Source: Chitinophaga pinensis
GTDB lineage: Bacteria > Bacteroidota > Bacteroidia > UBA4408
NCBI GenBank assembly: GCA_945861665.1
Contig: CAMAVS010000007.1
Location: forward strand, 88,804 to 152,803
Reading direction: 5' to 3'
Length of the DNA stretch: 64,000 nt
Positions 9,758-20,044 of this stretch are shown here, piece by piece. Under the pieces are notes generated by a model that made no database searches, was not told the DNA's origin, and saw nothing but the letters and a program-made list of their open reading frames with translations. The position numbers were made by a program, and so were the translations under genes. How positions within the stretch are numbered: the stretch's first letter is position 1; each line of letters starts with the position of its first letter.

Positions 9758-11668
9758 TTATCTCAAATAATTTACCAATAATATTAATATAACACTTAAC
9801 ACCATTGCAAAAATGTAAAAACCAACATTCCCTGTTTGTGCGTACCGTAAGTTCCTACCGGTCCATACGACCAAGCTTCCCATACCATTTACGATGCCAT
9901 CAATACACTGCAATTCGAAAACAGAATGAAACTTTTGTGATAGCCAATTAATAGGTTTTACAAAAATTGCGTTGTAAAATTCATCTACAAAATATTTGTT
10001 GTAAATTAATTTGTGAGCCGGTTTAAGCATTGTGCTTTCCGGAACAGGAACTTCATTGTTTTTTACGTATTTGCTACGGGCAACCAATACCACTATTATC
10101 ATTGTAATTACTGCCACTCCCATCAATGCCCACTCGGTTAAATGTGTTAAGTGGTTTGGTAACATCCTTACTTCCGAATCTTCAAATACAGGCGATAAGA
10201 ATCCTTCCAACAAATGCTTTGCGTGAAATGTTTCAGGTAATCCTAAAAAACCTCCTAGCACTGAAAGTACTGCCAATACTATCAATGGTATAGTCATCGA
10301 CTTTGGCGATTCGTGAAGGTGATGTGCTTGTTCTTTTGTTCCTCTGAACTTTCCACTAAAGACAAGGAAAAACAAACGGAACATATAAAAGGCAGTCATC
10401 ATAGAAGTAAGTATTCCCAACAGCCACATTATTTTGTTGTGCTCAAAAACGTGTGCCAATATTTCGTCTTTCGAAAAGAAACCCGCGAAAGGCGGCACAC
10501 CTGCAATTGCCATGGTACCAATTAAAAAAGTAAGGAAGGTAATGGGCAAATGTTTTTTTAGTCCACCCATAAAGCGAATATCTTGCTCACCGCTCATTGC
10601 GTGAATTACGCTTCCTGCTCCTAAGAACAAAAGAGCTTTAAAAAACGCATGGGTCATAACGTGAAACACGCCACTGGTGTATGCACCCACACCTAAGGCA
10701 AGGAACATTAATCCTAACTGACTTACCGTAGAATAAGCCAATACTTTTTTAATATCGTTTTGTGCAAGACCAATTGTTGCAGCAAAGAGTGCCGTTGCCA
10801 ATCCTGTTATGGCAACTATTTCCAAGGTTACGGGAGCAAGTGTAAACAATATGTTTGAACGCGCTATCATATAAATACCTGCAGTAACCATTGTTGCTGC
10901 ATGTATCAAAGCCGATACCGGTGTTGGACCTGCCATTGCATCGGGCAACCAAGTAAACAAAGGTATTTGAGCACTTTTCCCCATTGCACCAATAAACAAT
11001 AAAATGGTGATGGTAGTGATTACTGTTTCGCCCGAAGTAAAATGTGTTGCTTGTTCAAAAACTGTTGCGTAATCAACACTTCCGAAGGTGATGAAGATGA
11101 GTACAATGCCTAGCAGAAAACCTAAGTCACCAATACGATTCATTACAAATGCCTTTTTTGCAGCATTGTTGTAATTGGTGTTTTTAAACCAAAAACCTAT
11201 GAGTAGATAAGAACACAAACCAACCCCTTCCCAACCTACAAACATCATTACATAGTTAGAGCCAAGCACCAACAACAACATAAAAAAGATGAAGAGATTT
11301 AAGTAAGAGAAAAACTTATTGTACCCTTCGTCATCGTGCATATAGCCTGCCGAGTACAAATGGATTAAAAATCCAATACCTGTTATAATAAGCATAAACA
11401 AAGAAGAAAGCGGGTCAACTAAAAAGGAAATGGCTACCGAAAACTTTCCGGCATCAATCCATTCGAACAAAGAAAAAGTTGCTGTTTTATGTGCTGCATC
11501 AGCACCCAAAAGTTCAATAAATATTCCTACTGCAACCGTAAAAGAAGCGAATATAGAGCCACTACCAACAATACTCGCCAATGATTTACTCCATTTTTTA
11601 CCAAAGAGTCCCAATAATAGGAAACCAATGATGGGAAAGAGAGGAACTAATGCTAATAATTTTATCAT
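9758..11668 (-). CDS. nuoL: NADH-quinone oxidoreductase subunit L
   Basis: FLVDPLSSLFMLIITGIGFLIHLYSAGYM, GWEGVGLCSYLLIGFW, KVLAYSTVSQLGLMF. Confidence 0.95.
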   Translation of the reverse strand: MIKLLALVPLFPIIGFLLLGLFGKKWSKSLASIVGSGSIFASFTVAVGIFIELLGADAAHKTATFSLFEWIDAGKFSVAISFLVDPLSSLFMLIITGIGFLIHLYSAGYMHDDEGYNKFFSYLNLFIFFMLLLVLGSNYVMMFVGWEGVGLCSYLLIGFWFKNTNYNNAAKKAFVMNRIGDLGFLLGIVLIFITFGSVDYATVFEQATHFTSGETVITTITILLFIGAMGKSAQIPLFTWLPDAMAGPTPVSALIHAATMVTAGIYMIARSNILFTLAPVTLEIVAITGLATALFAATIGLAQNDIKKVLAYSTVSQLGLMFLALGVGAYTSGVFHVMTHAFFKALLFLGAGSVIHAMSGEQDIRFMGGLKKHLPITFLTFLIGTMAIAGVPPFAGFFSKDEILAHVFEHNKIMWLLGILTSMMTAFYMFRLFFLVFSGKFRGTKEQAHHLHESPKSMTIPLIVLAVLSVLGGFLGLPETFHAKHLLEGFLSPVFEDSEVRMLPNHLTHLTEWALMGVAVITMIIVVLVARSKYVKNNEVPVPESTMLKPAHKLIYNKYFVDEFYNAIFVKPINWLSQKFHSVFELQCIDGIVNGMGSLVVWTGRNLRYAQTGNVGFYIFAMVLSVILILLVNYLR

Positions 11669-11693
11669 ATTCTTTTTTAGTATTTAGTAATTG

Positions 11694-11735
11694 GTATTTA
11701 GTCTTTAGTATTTTACATACTCAAAGACTAAATAC
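11694..11735. repeat. Long hairpin-forming inverted repeat between nuoK and nuoL
   Basis: GTATTTAGTCTTT / AAAGACTAAATAC (13-bp perfect arms) with inner AGTAT/ATACT stem. Confidence 0.75.
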
Positions 11736-11749
11736 TCCATACTATTTTG

Positions 11750-12067
11750 TCACCACTTTAATTTATTTAAAAAGTTAATATCCGTTGAACTTGTATTTCT
11801 ATAAATAACAATTAATATAGCCAAACCAACAGCAACTTCCGCGGCTGCAACAGCCATAATAAAAAAAACAAAAACTTGTCCTGCAGAATCACCTCGGTAG
11901 GATGAAAAAGCAGTAAGTAATAAATTTACAGCATTCAACATTAGCTCTACCGACATAAAAATAATGATGGCATTTCTGCGGTATAAAACACCTAGTACAC
12001 CAATTACAAAAAGCACTGCGCTTAGTAATATGTACCAATTAAGAGGTATTGCTTGTATTGTACTCAT
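11750..12067 (-). CDS. nuoK: NADH-quinone oxidoreductase subunit K
   Basis: 105 aa; [24 protein letters not shown]. Confidence 0.95.
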   Translation of the reverse strand: MSTIQAIPLNWYILLSAVLFVIGVLGVLYRRNAIIIFMSVELMLNAVNLLLTAFSSYRGDSAGQVFVFFIMAVAAAEVAVGLAILIVIYRNTSSTDINFLNKLKW

Positions 12068-12069
12068 AC

Positions 12070-12567
12070 TTATTTAATTTCTTTTTTACCTAACATAACT
12101 GCACCAACCATTGCCACTAAAAATAAAATTGAAGATACTTCAAAAGGCAATAAAAAATCTTTGAATAATGTAATCCCTAAATTCTTTATTAAGCCTGCAT
12201 TGGGATTCCCCAAGGGCATCACCATTGTTTCGCTCCCTTTTAATGTGCCAACTAAAATTACCAATAACAAACCCGAGGTAATTGCTGCAGCAAACTTTAA
12301 CCAAGTTGATTTATGCGGTTCGCTTTGCGTATTTAAATTCAACAACATAATTACAAAGAGGAACAAAACCATAATGGCACCCGCATAAACAATTACGTGT
12401 ACGGCAGCTAAAAATTGAGCATTCAATAATATATAGTGACCTGCAATAGAGAAAAAGCACATAATTAAATATAATACACAATGCACAGGATTTTTTGAAA
12501 CCACAACCATTAATGCGCTGAACACCGACACAAAAGCTAGAAAATAAAAAATGTATTTAATCATCAT
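12070..12567 (-). CDS. nuoJ: NADH-quinone oxidoreductase subunit J
   Basis: [26 protein letters not shown]; operon position. Confidence 0.93.
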   Translation of the reverse strand: MMIKYIFYFLAFVSVFSALMVVVSKNPVHCVLYLIMCFFSIAGHYILLNAQFLAAVHVIVYAGAIMVLFLFVIMLLNLNTQSEPHKSTWLKFAAAITSGLLLVILVGTLKGSETMVMPLGNPNAGLIKNLGITLFKDFLLPFEVSSILFLVAMVGAVMLGKKEIK

Positions 12568-12588
12568 AACGGCTGCGAATGTATATGT

Positions 12589-13158
12589 TTATTTGTTGTG
12601 TGCGTAATGTTTGTCTTTCTTAAACTCATTTACCTCTTCTGTTTGACGTTTTGTTACGTCCACTCTATTCTCATTCATCCCTTCAACTAATTTATCTTTG
12701 CCATAAATAAATCCATCGCGCTCAAAATTAGAAGGCACTATTCTGTCTGTTAAAAAAATTGCCTCTTTCGGACAAGCCTCTTCACACAATCCGCAGAAAA
12801 TACAACGAAGCATATTTATTTCATATACAGCAGCATATTTTTCTTCTCGGTATAAACTTTCTTCTCCCTTTTTTCTTTCAGCGGCAGTCATTGTTATTGC
12901 TTCGGCCGGACAAGCCACAGCACACAGTCCGCAAGCGGTACACCGTTCAGCACCTTTCTCATCGCGCTTTAAGGTATGTTGCCCGCGAAATACTCCTGCA
13001 ATATCTCTCTTTACTTCGGGATAACTTACGGTAACGGGTTTCTTAAAAAAGTGTTTTAATGTAATTCCCATACCTCCTAAAATAGCCGGAAAATATAACT
13101 TTTCGGCAAAAGTCATTTCTTTTTTTGAAACTACTTTGGATCTGTTGGTTAACTGCAT
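12589..13158 (-). CDS. nuoI: NADH-quinone oxidoreductase subunit I (2x[4Fe-4S])
   Basis: CTACGLCAVACP and CIFCGLCEEACP motifs. Confidence 0.95.
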   Translation of the reverse strand: MQLTNRSKVVSKKEMTFAEKLYFPAILGGMGITLKHFFKKPVTVSYPEVKRDIAGVFRGQHTLKRDEKGAERCTACGLCAVACPAEAITMTAAERKKGEESLYREEKYAAVYEINMLRCIFCGLCEEACPKEAIFLTDRIVPSNFERDGFIYGKDKLVEGMNENRVDVTKRQTEEVNEFKKDKHYAHNK

Positions 13159-13182
13159 TTATGTTTTAATTAGTTTATATTT

Positions 13183-14226
13183 TTAAAAATAATATTTCTG
13201 TCTTAGCAATGTTATTAATCCTGTAAGCATAATGTTTCCAATAGAAAGAGGAATTAATATTTTCCATCCCAAATTCATTAATTGATCATAACGGAAACGA
13301 GGCACTGTCCAGCGAACCCACATATACAGGAAGATAAAGAAGAATATTTTAGCGAACAAGGCAACTACACCGAGTATAGTTATGAGGTTTTCTGAAAGTC
13401 CTAAATCGTGCATGAAAGGAAAATTATACCCACCAAAATAAAGCGTTGCAATTACTGCCGATGAAATAAACATATTGATATATTCGGCAAATAAATAAAA
13501 ACCTAATTTCATAGAACTGTACTCTGTATGGTAACCTCCAACCAATTCTGTTTCACATTCAGGTAAGTCAAAAGGTGTACGGTTGGTTTCGGCAAAGGCA
13601 CATATTAAAAATATTAAAAAACCTACAGGTTGATATACCACATTCCACATATTCCAATTTCCACCTGCTTGTTGCTCTGTAATTTCCTTTAAGCTGATGG
13701 TTCCTGTCATCATTACCAAAGCGATGATGGACAAGCCCATCGCCACTTCGTAACTTATCATTTGTGAAGAGGCGCGTATTGCTCCCAACAACGAAAATTT
13801 ATTGTTGGATGCCCAACCACCAATCATCACACCATATACACCAATTGACAGCACACCAAACATATACAGTACTCCTATATTAATATCGGTAATTTGTAAA
13901 CTGTATTTTTCACCCCCAATGGTAATAGCAGCTCCCCAAGGTATTACTACACCTGTCATACAAGCTGTTAGCATTGCAATACAAGGACCTAAAATAAACA
14001 AGGCTTTGTTTGATACATCAGGAATAATTTCTTCCTTCATAAACATCTTAACACCATCGGCTAAAGGTTGTAATATACCAAATGGACCTGCTCTGTTAGG
14101 ACCAATCCTGTCCTGCATAAAAGCTGCAATTTTACGTTCGCCATAGGTTGAATACATTGCAACAACCAAGGATACCGCAAAAATTACGATTACTAAAATG
14201 GTTTTATATATGAGGAAAGATATCAT
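13183..14226 (-). CDS. nuoH: NADH-quinone oxidoreductase subunit H
   Basis: ERKIAAFMQDRIGPNRAGPFGILQPLADGVKMF, AFAETNRTPFDLPECETELVGGYHTEYSSM. Confidence 0.96.
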   Translation of the reverse strand: MISFLIYKTILVIVIFAVSLVVAMYSTYGERKIAAFMQDRIGPNRAGPFGILQPLADGVKMFMKEEIIPDVSNKALFILGPCIAMLTACMTGVVIPWGAAITIGGEKYSLQITDINIGVLYMFGVLSIGVYGVMIGGWASNNKFSLLGAIRASSQMISYEVAMGLSIIALVMMTGTISLKEITEQQAGGNWNMWNVVYQPVGFLIFLICAFAETNRTPFDLPECETELVGGYHTEYSSMKLGFYLFAEYINMFISSAVIATLYFGGYNFPFMHDLGLSENLITILGVVALFAKIFFFIFLYMWVRWTVPRFRYDQLMNLGWKILIPLSIGNIMLTGLITLLRQKYYF

Positions 14227-14229
14227 ACT

Positions 14230-15249
14230 CTATTTCTTGTTTTCAATTTGTGCTTGCGTATATACTTCCTTTATTTTTTTACCACCTTGGTGTTTTATTT
14301 GGCGATTTATTTCCAATTTTAATTTCTGAAGATCAATGTTTTCGTAATGATTTTGAGAGATTACAGAATCGTGTGCTGTTTTCCTGGCCCCTTCTACATT
14401 CCAATCCTCCATATTTTTATGCTCAAAACGACAATCGTTACAAATCCACTCTTCCACCTCAGCATACTTATCTTTACGAGCCGAAACACGCAATACCTCA
14501 TTCCCTTTTGTCCATAAAACAACTTTTCCCGTGCATTTTGTACAAGCTCTATGTGCATCTAATGGATTTGTAAACCACACACGACTCTTAAAACGAAAGG
14601 TATTATCGGTTAATGCTCCAACGGGACAAACATCAATCATATTTCCTGAAAAATCATTTTCAACGGCATTTTGTATGTATGTACTTATCTCCGATACGTC
14701 TCCTCTGTTCATTACTCCATGCACACGTCCATCTGTAAGTTGGTCTGCTACTTTTACACAACGGTAACAAAGTATACAGCGTGTCATATGTAACTTAATT
14801 TTGTTGCCGATGTCAATTTTTTCGAATGTTCTGCGCTCAAAATCGTAACGTGTCTTTGCCGCACCGTGTTCGTATGCTAAGTTTTGTAAGTCGCACTCCC
14901 CAGCTTGGTCACAAATAGGACAATCCAAAGGATGGTTTATCAATAAAAATTCAACCACACCTTTTCTTGCTTCTAATAATTCGGGCGATGTTGTATTTTG
15001 AACCACCATTCCATCTTGCACAAATGTGCGACATGATGCAACAGGCTTCGGCATTGGACGTGGGTCTTTTGCTGAAGCTTGCGATACCTTTACAATACAA
15101 GTTCTGCAATATCCACCGCTTGTTTTTAAGTTGGAATAATAACACATTGCCGGAGGAACAACATCTCCGCCAATCATTCTTGCCGCCTGCAAAATAGTTG
15201 TTCCTTCAGGAACTTCTATCTCAATATTGTCTATCGTAACTTTAGGCAT
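14230..15249 (-). CDS. nuoG: Short NuoG-like Fe-S subunit (no molybdopterin-type C-terminal domain)
   Basis: 2Fe-2S/4Fe-4S N-terminal region (HPLDCPICDQAGECDLQ, CILCYRCVKVADQLTDGR); only 339 aa, clean stop 3 nt before the nuoH start. Confidence 0.85.
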   Translation of the reverse strand: MPKVTIDNIEIEVPEGTTILQAARMIGGDVVPPAMCYYSNLKTSGGYCRTCIVKVSQASAKDPRPMPKPVASCRTFVQDGMVVQNTTSPELLEARKGVVEFLLINHPLDCPICDQAGECDLQNLAYEHGAAKTRYDFERRTFEKIDIGNKIKLHMTRCILCYRCVKVADQLTDGRVHGVMNRGDVSEISTYIQNAVENDFSGNMIDVCPVGALTDNTFRFKSRVWFTNPLDAHRACTKCTGKVVLWTKGNEVLRVSARKDKYAEVEEWICNDCRFEHKNMEDWNVEGARKTAHDSVISQNHYENIDLQKLKLEINRQIKHQGGKKIKEVYTQAQIENKK

Positions 15250-15307
15250 ATTACTGAATTAGTTGTTTTTGAAATATAATTTCAACCTGTTGTTTTTGAT
15301 CATTAGC

Positions 15308-16666
15308 TTATATTGTTACTGATTGTTTAGATGATAGAAAAGATTGTTTATGAAAATGGTTAGGATCTTTTATTTTTTCAGGATATTTTACGTGGTATTC
15401 AAACTCTTCTCTAAAATGACGAATAGCAGCAGCAACAGGCCAAGCAGCAGCATCGCCCAATGGACAAATGGTATTTCCTTCTATTTTTCGTTGTATATCC
15501 CAAAGTAAATCGATGTCTTCCATTTTACCGTGACCATTTTCCAACCGATGTAATATTTTCTCCATCCATCCTGTTCCTTCACGACAAGGACTGCATTGCC
15601 CACAACTCTCGTGGTGATAAAAACGAGAAAAATTCCACGTATTGCGAACAATACAAGCTGTTTCATTGTAAGCAATAAAACCTCCCGAGCCCATCATGCT
15701 TCCGGTAGCAAAACCGCCATCTGAAAGCGACTCGTAAGTCATCATACGCTTTTCACCATTTGCTGTAGTGAGTAATAAATCAGCAGGAAGAATAGGCACT
15801 GATGAACCACCCGGAACACAAGCCTTTAATTTTTTACCTCCTGAAATCCCTCCACAATATTCATCCGAATAAATAAATTCCTCTACCGAAATACTCATTT
15901 CAATTTCATAAACACCGGGCTTATTTAAATGACCACCTGCAGATATTAATTTTGTTCCTGTACTTTTTCCAATTCCTATTTTAGCATATTCACAACCACC
16001 TTCATTCACAATAGGAACAACTGCAGCAATGGTTTCTACGTTATTTACAACCGTAGGACAGCCATACAATCCTGCTATAGCAGGGAACGGTGGTTTAATA
16101 CGAGGGTTTCCTCTTTTTCCTTCCAAGGATTCTAATAATGCAGTTTCTTCTCCACATATATATGCTCCTGCACCAATGTGTACATATAGGTCGAGGTCGT
16201 AGCCTGAACCTAATATATTTTTTCCTAACCAACCTGCAGCATACGCCTCATCAATAGCTTGTTCTAAAATTCTTGCTACGTAAAAATATTCACCTCGTAT
16301 ATAAATATATGATGTGTGTGCCCCCAATGCATAACTAGAAGTAATCATTCCCTCGATTAACGCATGTGGAATTTTTTCCATTAAATAACGGTCTTTGAAT
16401 GTTCCGGGCTCCGACTCATCGGCATTGCAAACCAAGTAACGAGCAACTCCCGGAGGCTTTGCCAAAAAGCTCCACTTTAATCCTGTAGGAAAACCGGCAC
16501 CACCTCTACCTCTTAAGCCAGATTTCTTAACCTCTTCCACTACTGCTTCGGGCGACATTGTTTTTATAGCTTTTTCAACAGAGGTATATCCACCTTTACT
16601 GCGGTATACTTCCAAGGTTTCAATTCCCGGAACGTGAACGTGCTCTATTAATAATTTTCTTCCCAT
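15308..16666 (-). CDS. nuoF: NADH-quinone oxidoreductase subunit F
   Basis: GLRGRGGAGFPTGLKWSF, ESCGQCSPCREGTGWM. Confidence 0.96.
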   Translation of the reverse strand: MGRKLLIEHVHVPGIETLEVYRSKGGYTSVEKAIKTMSPEAVVEEVKKSGLRGRGGAGFPTGLKWSFLAKPPGVARYLVCNADESEPGTFKDRYLMEKIPHALIEGMITSSYALGAHTSYIYIRGEYFYVARILEQAIDEAYAAGWLGKNILGSGYDLDLYVHIGAGAYICGEETALLESLEGKRGNPRIKPPFPAIAGLYGCPTVVNNVETIAAVVPIVNEGGCEYAKIGIGKSTGTKLISAGGHLNKPGVYEIEMSISVEEFIYSDEYCGGISGGKKLKACVPGGSSVPILPADLLLTTANGEKRMMTYESLSDGGFATGSMMGSGGFIAYNETACIVRNTWNFSRFYHHESCGQCSPCREGTGWMEKILHRLENGHGKMEDIDLLWDIQRKIEGNTICPLGDAAAWPVAAAIRHFREEFEYHVKYPEKIKDPNHFHKQSFLSSKQSVTI

Positions 16667-16667
16667 A

Positions 16668-17192
16668 TTAATAAGCTGTGTACGTTTGTCTTTTATTTTC
16701 TCTTTTCAAATTCTCCAGCAACTCATCCGTTTTTTGGTTGGTAAGATTTTCATAGTACTTTGCTCCGCATTGTAACATTGGCGATGTTCCACAAGAACCC
16801 AAACATTCTACTGTTTTAATCGTAAACATACCATCTTTAGTAGTTTCGCCCACTTTTATTCCTAATTTTTTTTCAAGGTATGCAACCAACTCATCTGCTC
16901 CGTTCAACCAACAAGGGGCTGTGCGACATACTTCCAGCATACATTTCCCAATGGGTTTTAAATTGAACATAGAATAAAAAGACGCTACTTCAAAAACTTC
17001 GATTGACTGAATTTTTAATATAGAAGCAACATAATCCATTGTTTCGGAACTCAACCAACCATCAAATTCTGCTTGTGCAATGTGTAATATAGGAATCAAT
17101 GCCGACTTGTGCTTCCCTTCCGGATAGCGCTTCATAAGCTTATGGCACAAGGCCAAAGTTTCGGAATTAAATTTTGTTTCTTTTATTGACAT
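16668..17192 (-). CDS. nuoE: NADH-quinone oxidoreductase subunit E
   Basis: Thioredoxin-like 2Fe-2S: VCRTAPCWLNGA...VECLGSCGTSPMLQ. Confidence 0.94.
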   Translation of the reverse strand: MSIKETKFNSETLALCHKLMKRYPEGKHKSALIPILHIAQAEFDGWLSSETMDYVASILKIQSIEVFEVASFYSMFNLKPIGKCMLEVCRTAPCWLNGADELVAYLEKKLGIKVGETTKDGMFTIKTVECLGSCGTSPMLQCGAKYYENLTNQKTDELLENLKRENKRQTYTAY

Positions 17193-17203
17193 AATATCCT
17201 CTT

Positions 17204-18415
17204 TTATGCGTCAAGCTCCCCGGCTATAACATTCATACTACTCATTGTTAATATTGCATCCGACAACAAACCACCTTTTATCATTTCGTGATAGGCTTGA
17301 TAATAAATAAAACACGGTCTTCTAAAATGTAATCGATAAGGAGTTCTTCCACCATCGCTTACCATATAAAAACCAAGTTCCCCATTCCCTCCTTCAACAC
17401 TATGATACACTTCTCCTTTTGGAACACCTATTTCGCCCATCACAATTTTAAAATGGTAAATCAATGCCTCCATATTGTTGTAAACATCGGCTTTTTCGGG
17501 CAAATAAAACTCAGGTACATCACCATGAAAAGGACCGGAAGGCATTTTTTGAATAGCTTGTTTAATAATACTTAAGCTCTCCCACATTTCTTGATCACGA
17601 ACCATAAAGCGGTCAAAGGTGTCGCCTCCTGTTCCAACAGGAATGATAAAATCAAAATCTTGATACGATGAATAAGGTGTAGCAACACGCACATCGTAAT
17701 CTACACCAGCTGCACGTAAATTAGGTCCTGTAAAACCATAATTTAATGCCCTTTCTGCTGATATTGGTCCGCAACCAATAACACGATCCATAAAAATACG
17801 GTTACGCATTAATAATTTATCAAACTCTTTCAATGCAGCAGGAAAATCTTCTACAAACTTATTTATTTTAGCCCAAGCTGCGGGTGAAAAATCACGCTCG
17901 AAACCGCCTATCCTTCCAATGTTGGTAGTTAAACGTGCCCCACAAATTTCTTCGAATATTTCGTAAATACGTTCCCGCATTTGAAATATATAAAGGAAGC
18001 CAGTCATTGCTCCTGTATCCACACCAATTACACTGTTACAAACAATATGGTCAGCAATCCGCGACAACTCCATTATAATAACGCGCATATATTCTACACG
18101 TTTTGGAATTTCGGCTTTTATTAATTTTTCAACCGTCATATGCCATCCCATATTATTAATAGGGGATGAGCAGTAATTCAAACGGTCGGTTAATGTTGTT
18201 ATTTGATAGTAAGGTCTTCGTTCAGCGAGTTTTTCGAAAGCACGGTGAATGTATCCTATTGTTGGTTCAGAGTCCACAATAATTTCACCGTCCATTTTTA
18301 ACACGTTTTGAAAAATACCGTGTGTAGCGGGATGTGTTGGGCCAAGATTGAGCGTAGTATATTCCTTCTGCTCGCTTTCTATAATGTCGTTATTACTCTT
18401 TATAACTATTGCCAT
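17204..18415 (-). CDS. nuoD: NADH-quinone oxidoreductase subunit D
   Basis: LNLGPTHPATHGIFQ, IGYIHRAFEKLAERRPYYQ, GCGPISAERALNYGFTGPNLRAAGVDYDVR. Confidence 0.96.
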   Translation of the reverse strand: MAIVIKSNNDIIESEQKEYTTLNLGPTHPATHGIFQNVLKMDGEIIVDSEPTIGYIHRAFEKLAERRPYYQITTLTDRLNYCSSPINNMGWHMTVEKLIKAEIPKRVEYMRVIIMELSRIADHIVCNSVIGVDTGAMTGFLYIFQMRERIYEIFEEICGARLTTNIGRIGGFERDFSPAAWAKINKFVEDFPAALKEFDKLLMRNRIFMDRVIGCGPISAERALNYGFTGPNLRAAGVDYDVRVATPYSSYQDFDFIIPVGTGGDTFDRFMVRDQEMWESLSIIKQAIQKMPSGPFHGDVPEFYLPEKADVYNNMEALIYHFKIVMGEIGVPKGEVYHSVEGGNGELGFYMVSDGGRTPYRLHFRRPCFIYYQAYHEMIKGGLLSDAILTMSSMNVIAGELDA

Positions 18416-18428
18416 TTCCTGATCTTAA

Positions 18429-18932
18429 TTATCTACCAAACATTGTATCATTCTTATCTAATCTCACTTGATCCTCCAATGGAAATTCCTTACGCAATGG
18501 AAATATGATCATATCATCAACGTTTAGTATTCTTTTCAAATTAGGGTGCCCTTTAAAAACCACACCCAAGTTATCAAAGGTCTCACGTTCCATCCAGTTA
18601 GCTCCCGCAAAAACACCTGTAAGCGTTGCTATTTCTGGAGTACCAATCGATAAACGTGCTTTGATGCGCACACGTATATTGTTTACCAAACTGTGTAAAT
18701 GATACACTACTTCCAATTGCTCTTTGTCATCGGGATAATGTGATGCAGTAAGGTCGGTTAAAAATTGGAACTGCAATTTTTCGTGATCATATAGATGACT
18801 AACAATCTCTACGACTTTATCTTTTTTAACGGTAATGGTTATAAAATCGTAAGGGGACTCAACGCTCACAATATCAATGCCGAAAGTGCTTTTCAAAGTA
18901 TCGAGTAAAATTGTTTTTAATTCTTCGTTCAC
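18429..18932 (-). CDS. nuoC: NADH-quinone oxidoreductase subunit C
   Basis: WMERETFDNLGVVFKGHPNLKRILNVDD. Confidence 0.94.
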   Translation of the reverse strand: MNEELKTILLDTLKSTFGIDIVSVESPYDFITITVKKDKVVEIVSHLYDHEKLQFQFLTDLTASHYPDDKEQLEVVYHLHSLVNNIRVRIKARLSIGTPEIATLTGVFAGANWMERETFDNLGVVFKGHPNLKRILNVDDMIIFPLRKEFPLEDQVRLDKNDTMFGR

Positions 18933-18943
18933 TGTTCTGTTTT

Positions 18944-19486
18944 TTATTCCATTCCGTATTCTTGCAACATCGCTTTGTATTCGGTAGAATCTCTTCTGCG
19001 AAGAGACTCATTTTGAACCAACTCTTGTATTTTTAAAATACCATCCAACACTTGCTCAGGTCGTGGCGGACAGCCCGGTATATAAACATCCACTGGTATA
19101 ATCCTGTCGATTCCTTGTAAAACGCTGTATGTATCAAATATCCCTCCCGATGACGCACAAGCACCCATCGACAATACCCATTTTGGCTCCGCCATTTGTT
19201 CGTATACCTGGCGAAGTACTGGTCCCATTTTTTTGGAAATAGTTCCCATCACCATCAACAAGTCCGCTTGACGAGGCGAAAAGCTCAATCGCTCTGCTCC
19301 AAATCTTCCTAAATCGTAAGTAGAGGCCATCGTTGCCATAAACTCAATCCCACAACACGATGTAGCAAAAGGTAAAGGCCATAGGGAGTTTTTGCGAGCC
19401 ATTCCTACCGCAGCATCTAAACTGGTGGCAAAAAAGCCAGGACCTTCTATTCCGTTTGGGGACTCCGCTATTTTTATTGTACTCAT
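18944..19486 (-). CDS. nuoB: NADH-quinone oxidoreductase subunit B
   Basis: PLPFATSCCGIEFMA, RQADLLMVMGTISKKM, MGACASSGGIFDTY, YIPGCPPRPE. Confidence 0.96.
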   Translation of the reverse strand: MSTIKIAESPNGIEGPGFFATSLDAAVGMARKNSLWPLPFATSCCGIEFMATMASTYDLGRFGAERLSFSPRQADLLMVMGTISKKMGPVLRQVYEQMAEPKWVLSMGACASSGGIFDTYSVLQGIDRIIPVDVYIPGCPPRPEQVLDGILKIQELVQNESLRRRDSTEYKAMLQEYGME

Positions 19487-19505
19487 AGTTCTTATAAAAT
19501 ATTGC

Positions 19506-19871
19506 TTATTCCCACTTTAAAGCACCCTTCTTTAAAATATAGAAAAAGCCCAACAATAGAAATCCCATAAAGGTTAGCATTTCAATAAATCCAAACAAGC
19601 CCAACTCTTTAAAATTTACTGCCCAAGGGTACATAAATATTACCTCCACATCAAAAAGCACAAATAATATGGCAACTAAAAAATATTTTATCGAAAAAGG
19701 AATACGTGCATTGCCCTGTGATTCTATACCACATTCAAAGGTGTCGAGCTTTATTTTCGACTTTATTTGTGGACCTAATTTGTGGGTAACAAACATAGTT
19801 ACTCCCACAAAACCTCCTGCTACTATAAACATTAGCAAGATGGGTAAATAATCGTATAAATTACTTTGCAT
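19506..19871 (-). CDS. nuoA: NADH-quinone oxidoreductase subunit A
   Basis: TFECGIESQGNARIPFSIKYFLVAILFVLFDVEVIFMYPWAV. Confidence 0.95.
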   Translation of the reverse strand: MQSNLYDYLPILLMFIVAGGFVGVTMFVTHKLGPQIKSKIKLDTFECGIESQGNARIPFSIKYFLVAILFVLFDVEVIFMYPWAVNFKELGLFGFIEMLTFMGFLLLGFFYILKKGALKWE

Positions 19872-20044
19872 ACATTTTCATTAGTTGAACAAAATAAGCC
19901 TATTTTTTGCGAATGCTAAATTAAGCATATTTTTAAAAAAGAGAGGAAATTTAGTTTTAAATTTGAAATTTTACTGAATATATTTGCTTAATTGCTTAGT
20001 AAGTACGCTGTATATAATCAATTAATTTTACATTTGGATTTTCT

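Noticed and set aside
12759-13034. 91-aa + strand ORF and other antisense ORFs throughout the nuo operon
   Set aside because: Overlap strongly supported conserved nuo genes; no independent coding evidence
14230-15249. NuoG as a pseudogene
   Set aside because: Clean stop, tight spacing to nuoH and intact Fe-S motifs indicate a genuine short form
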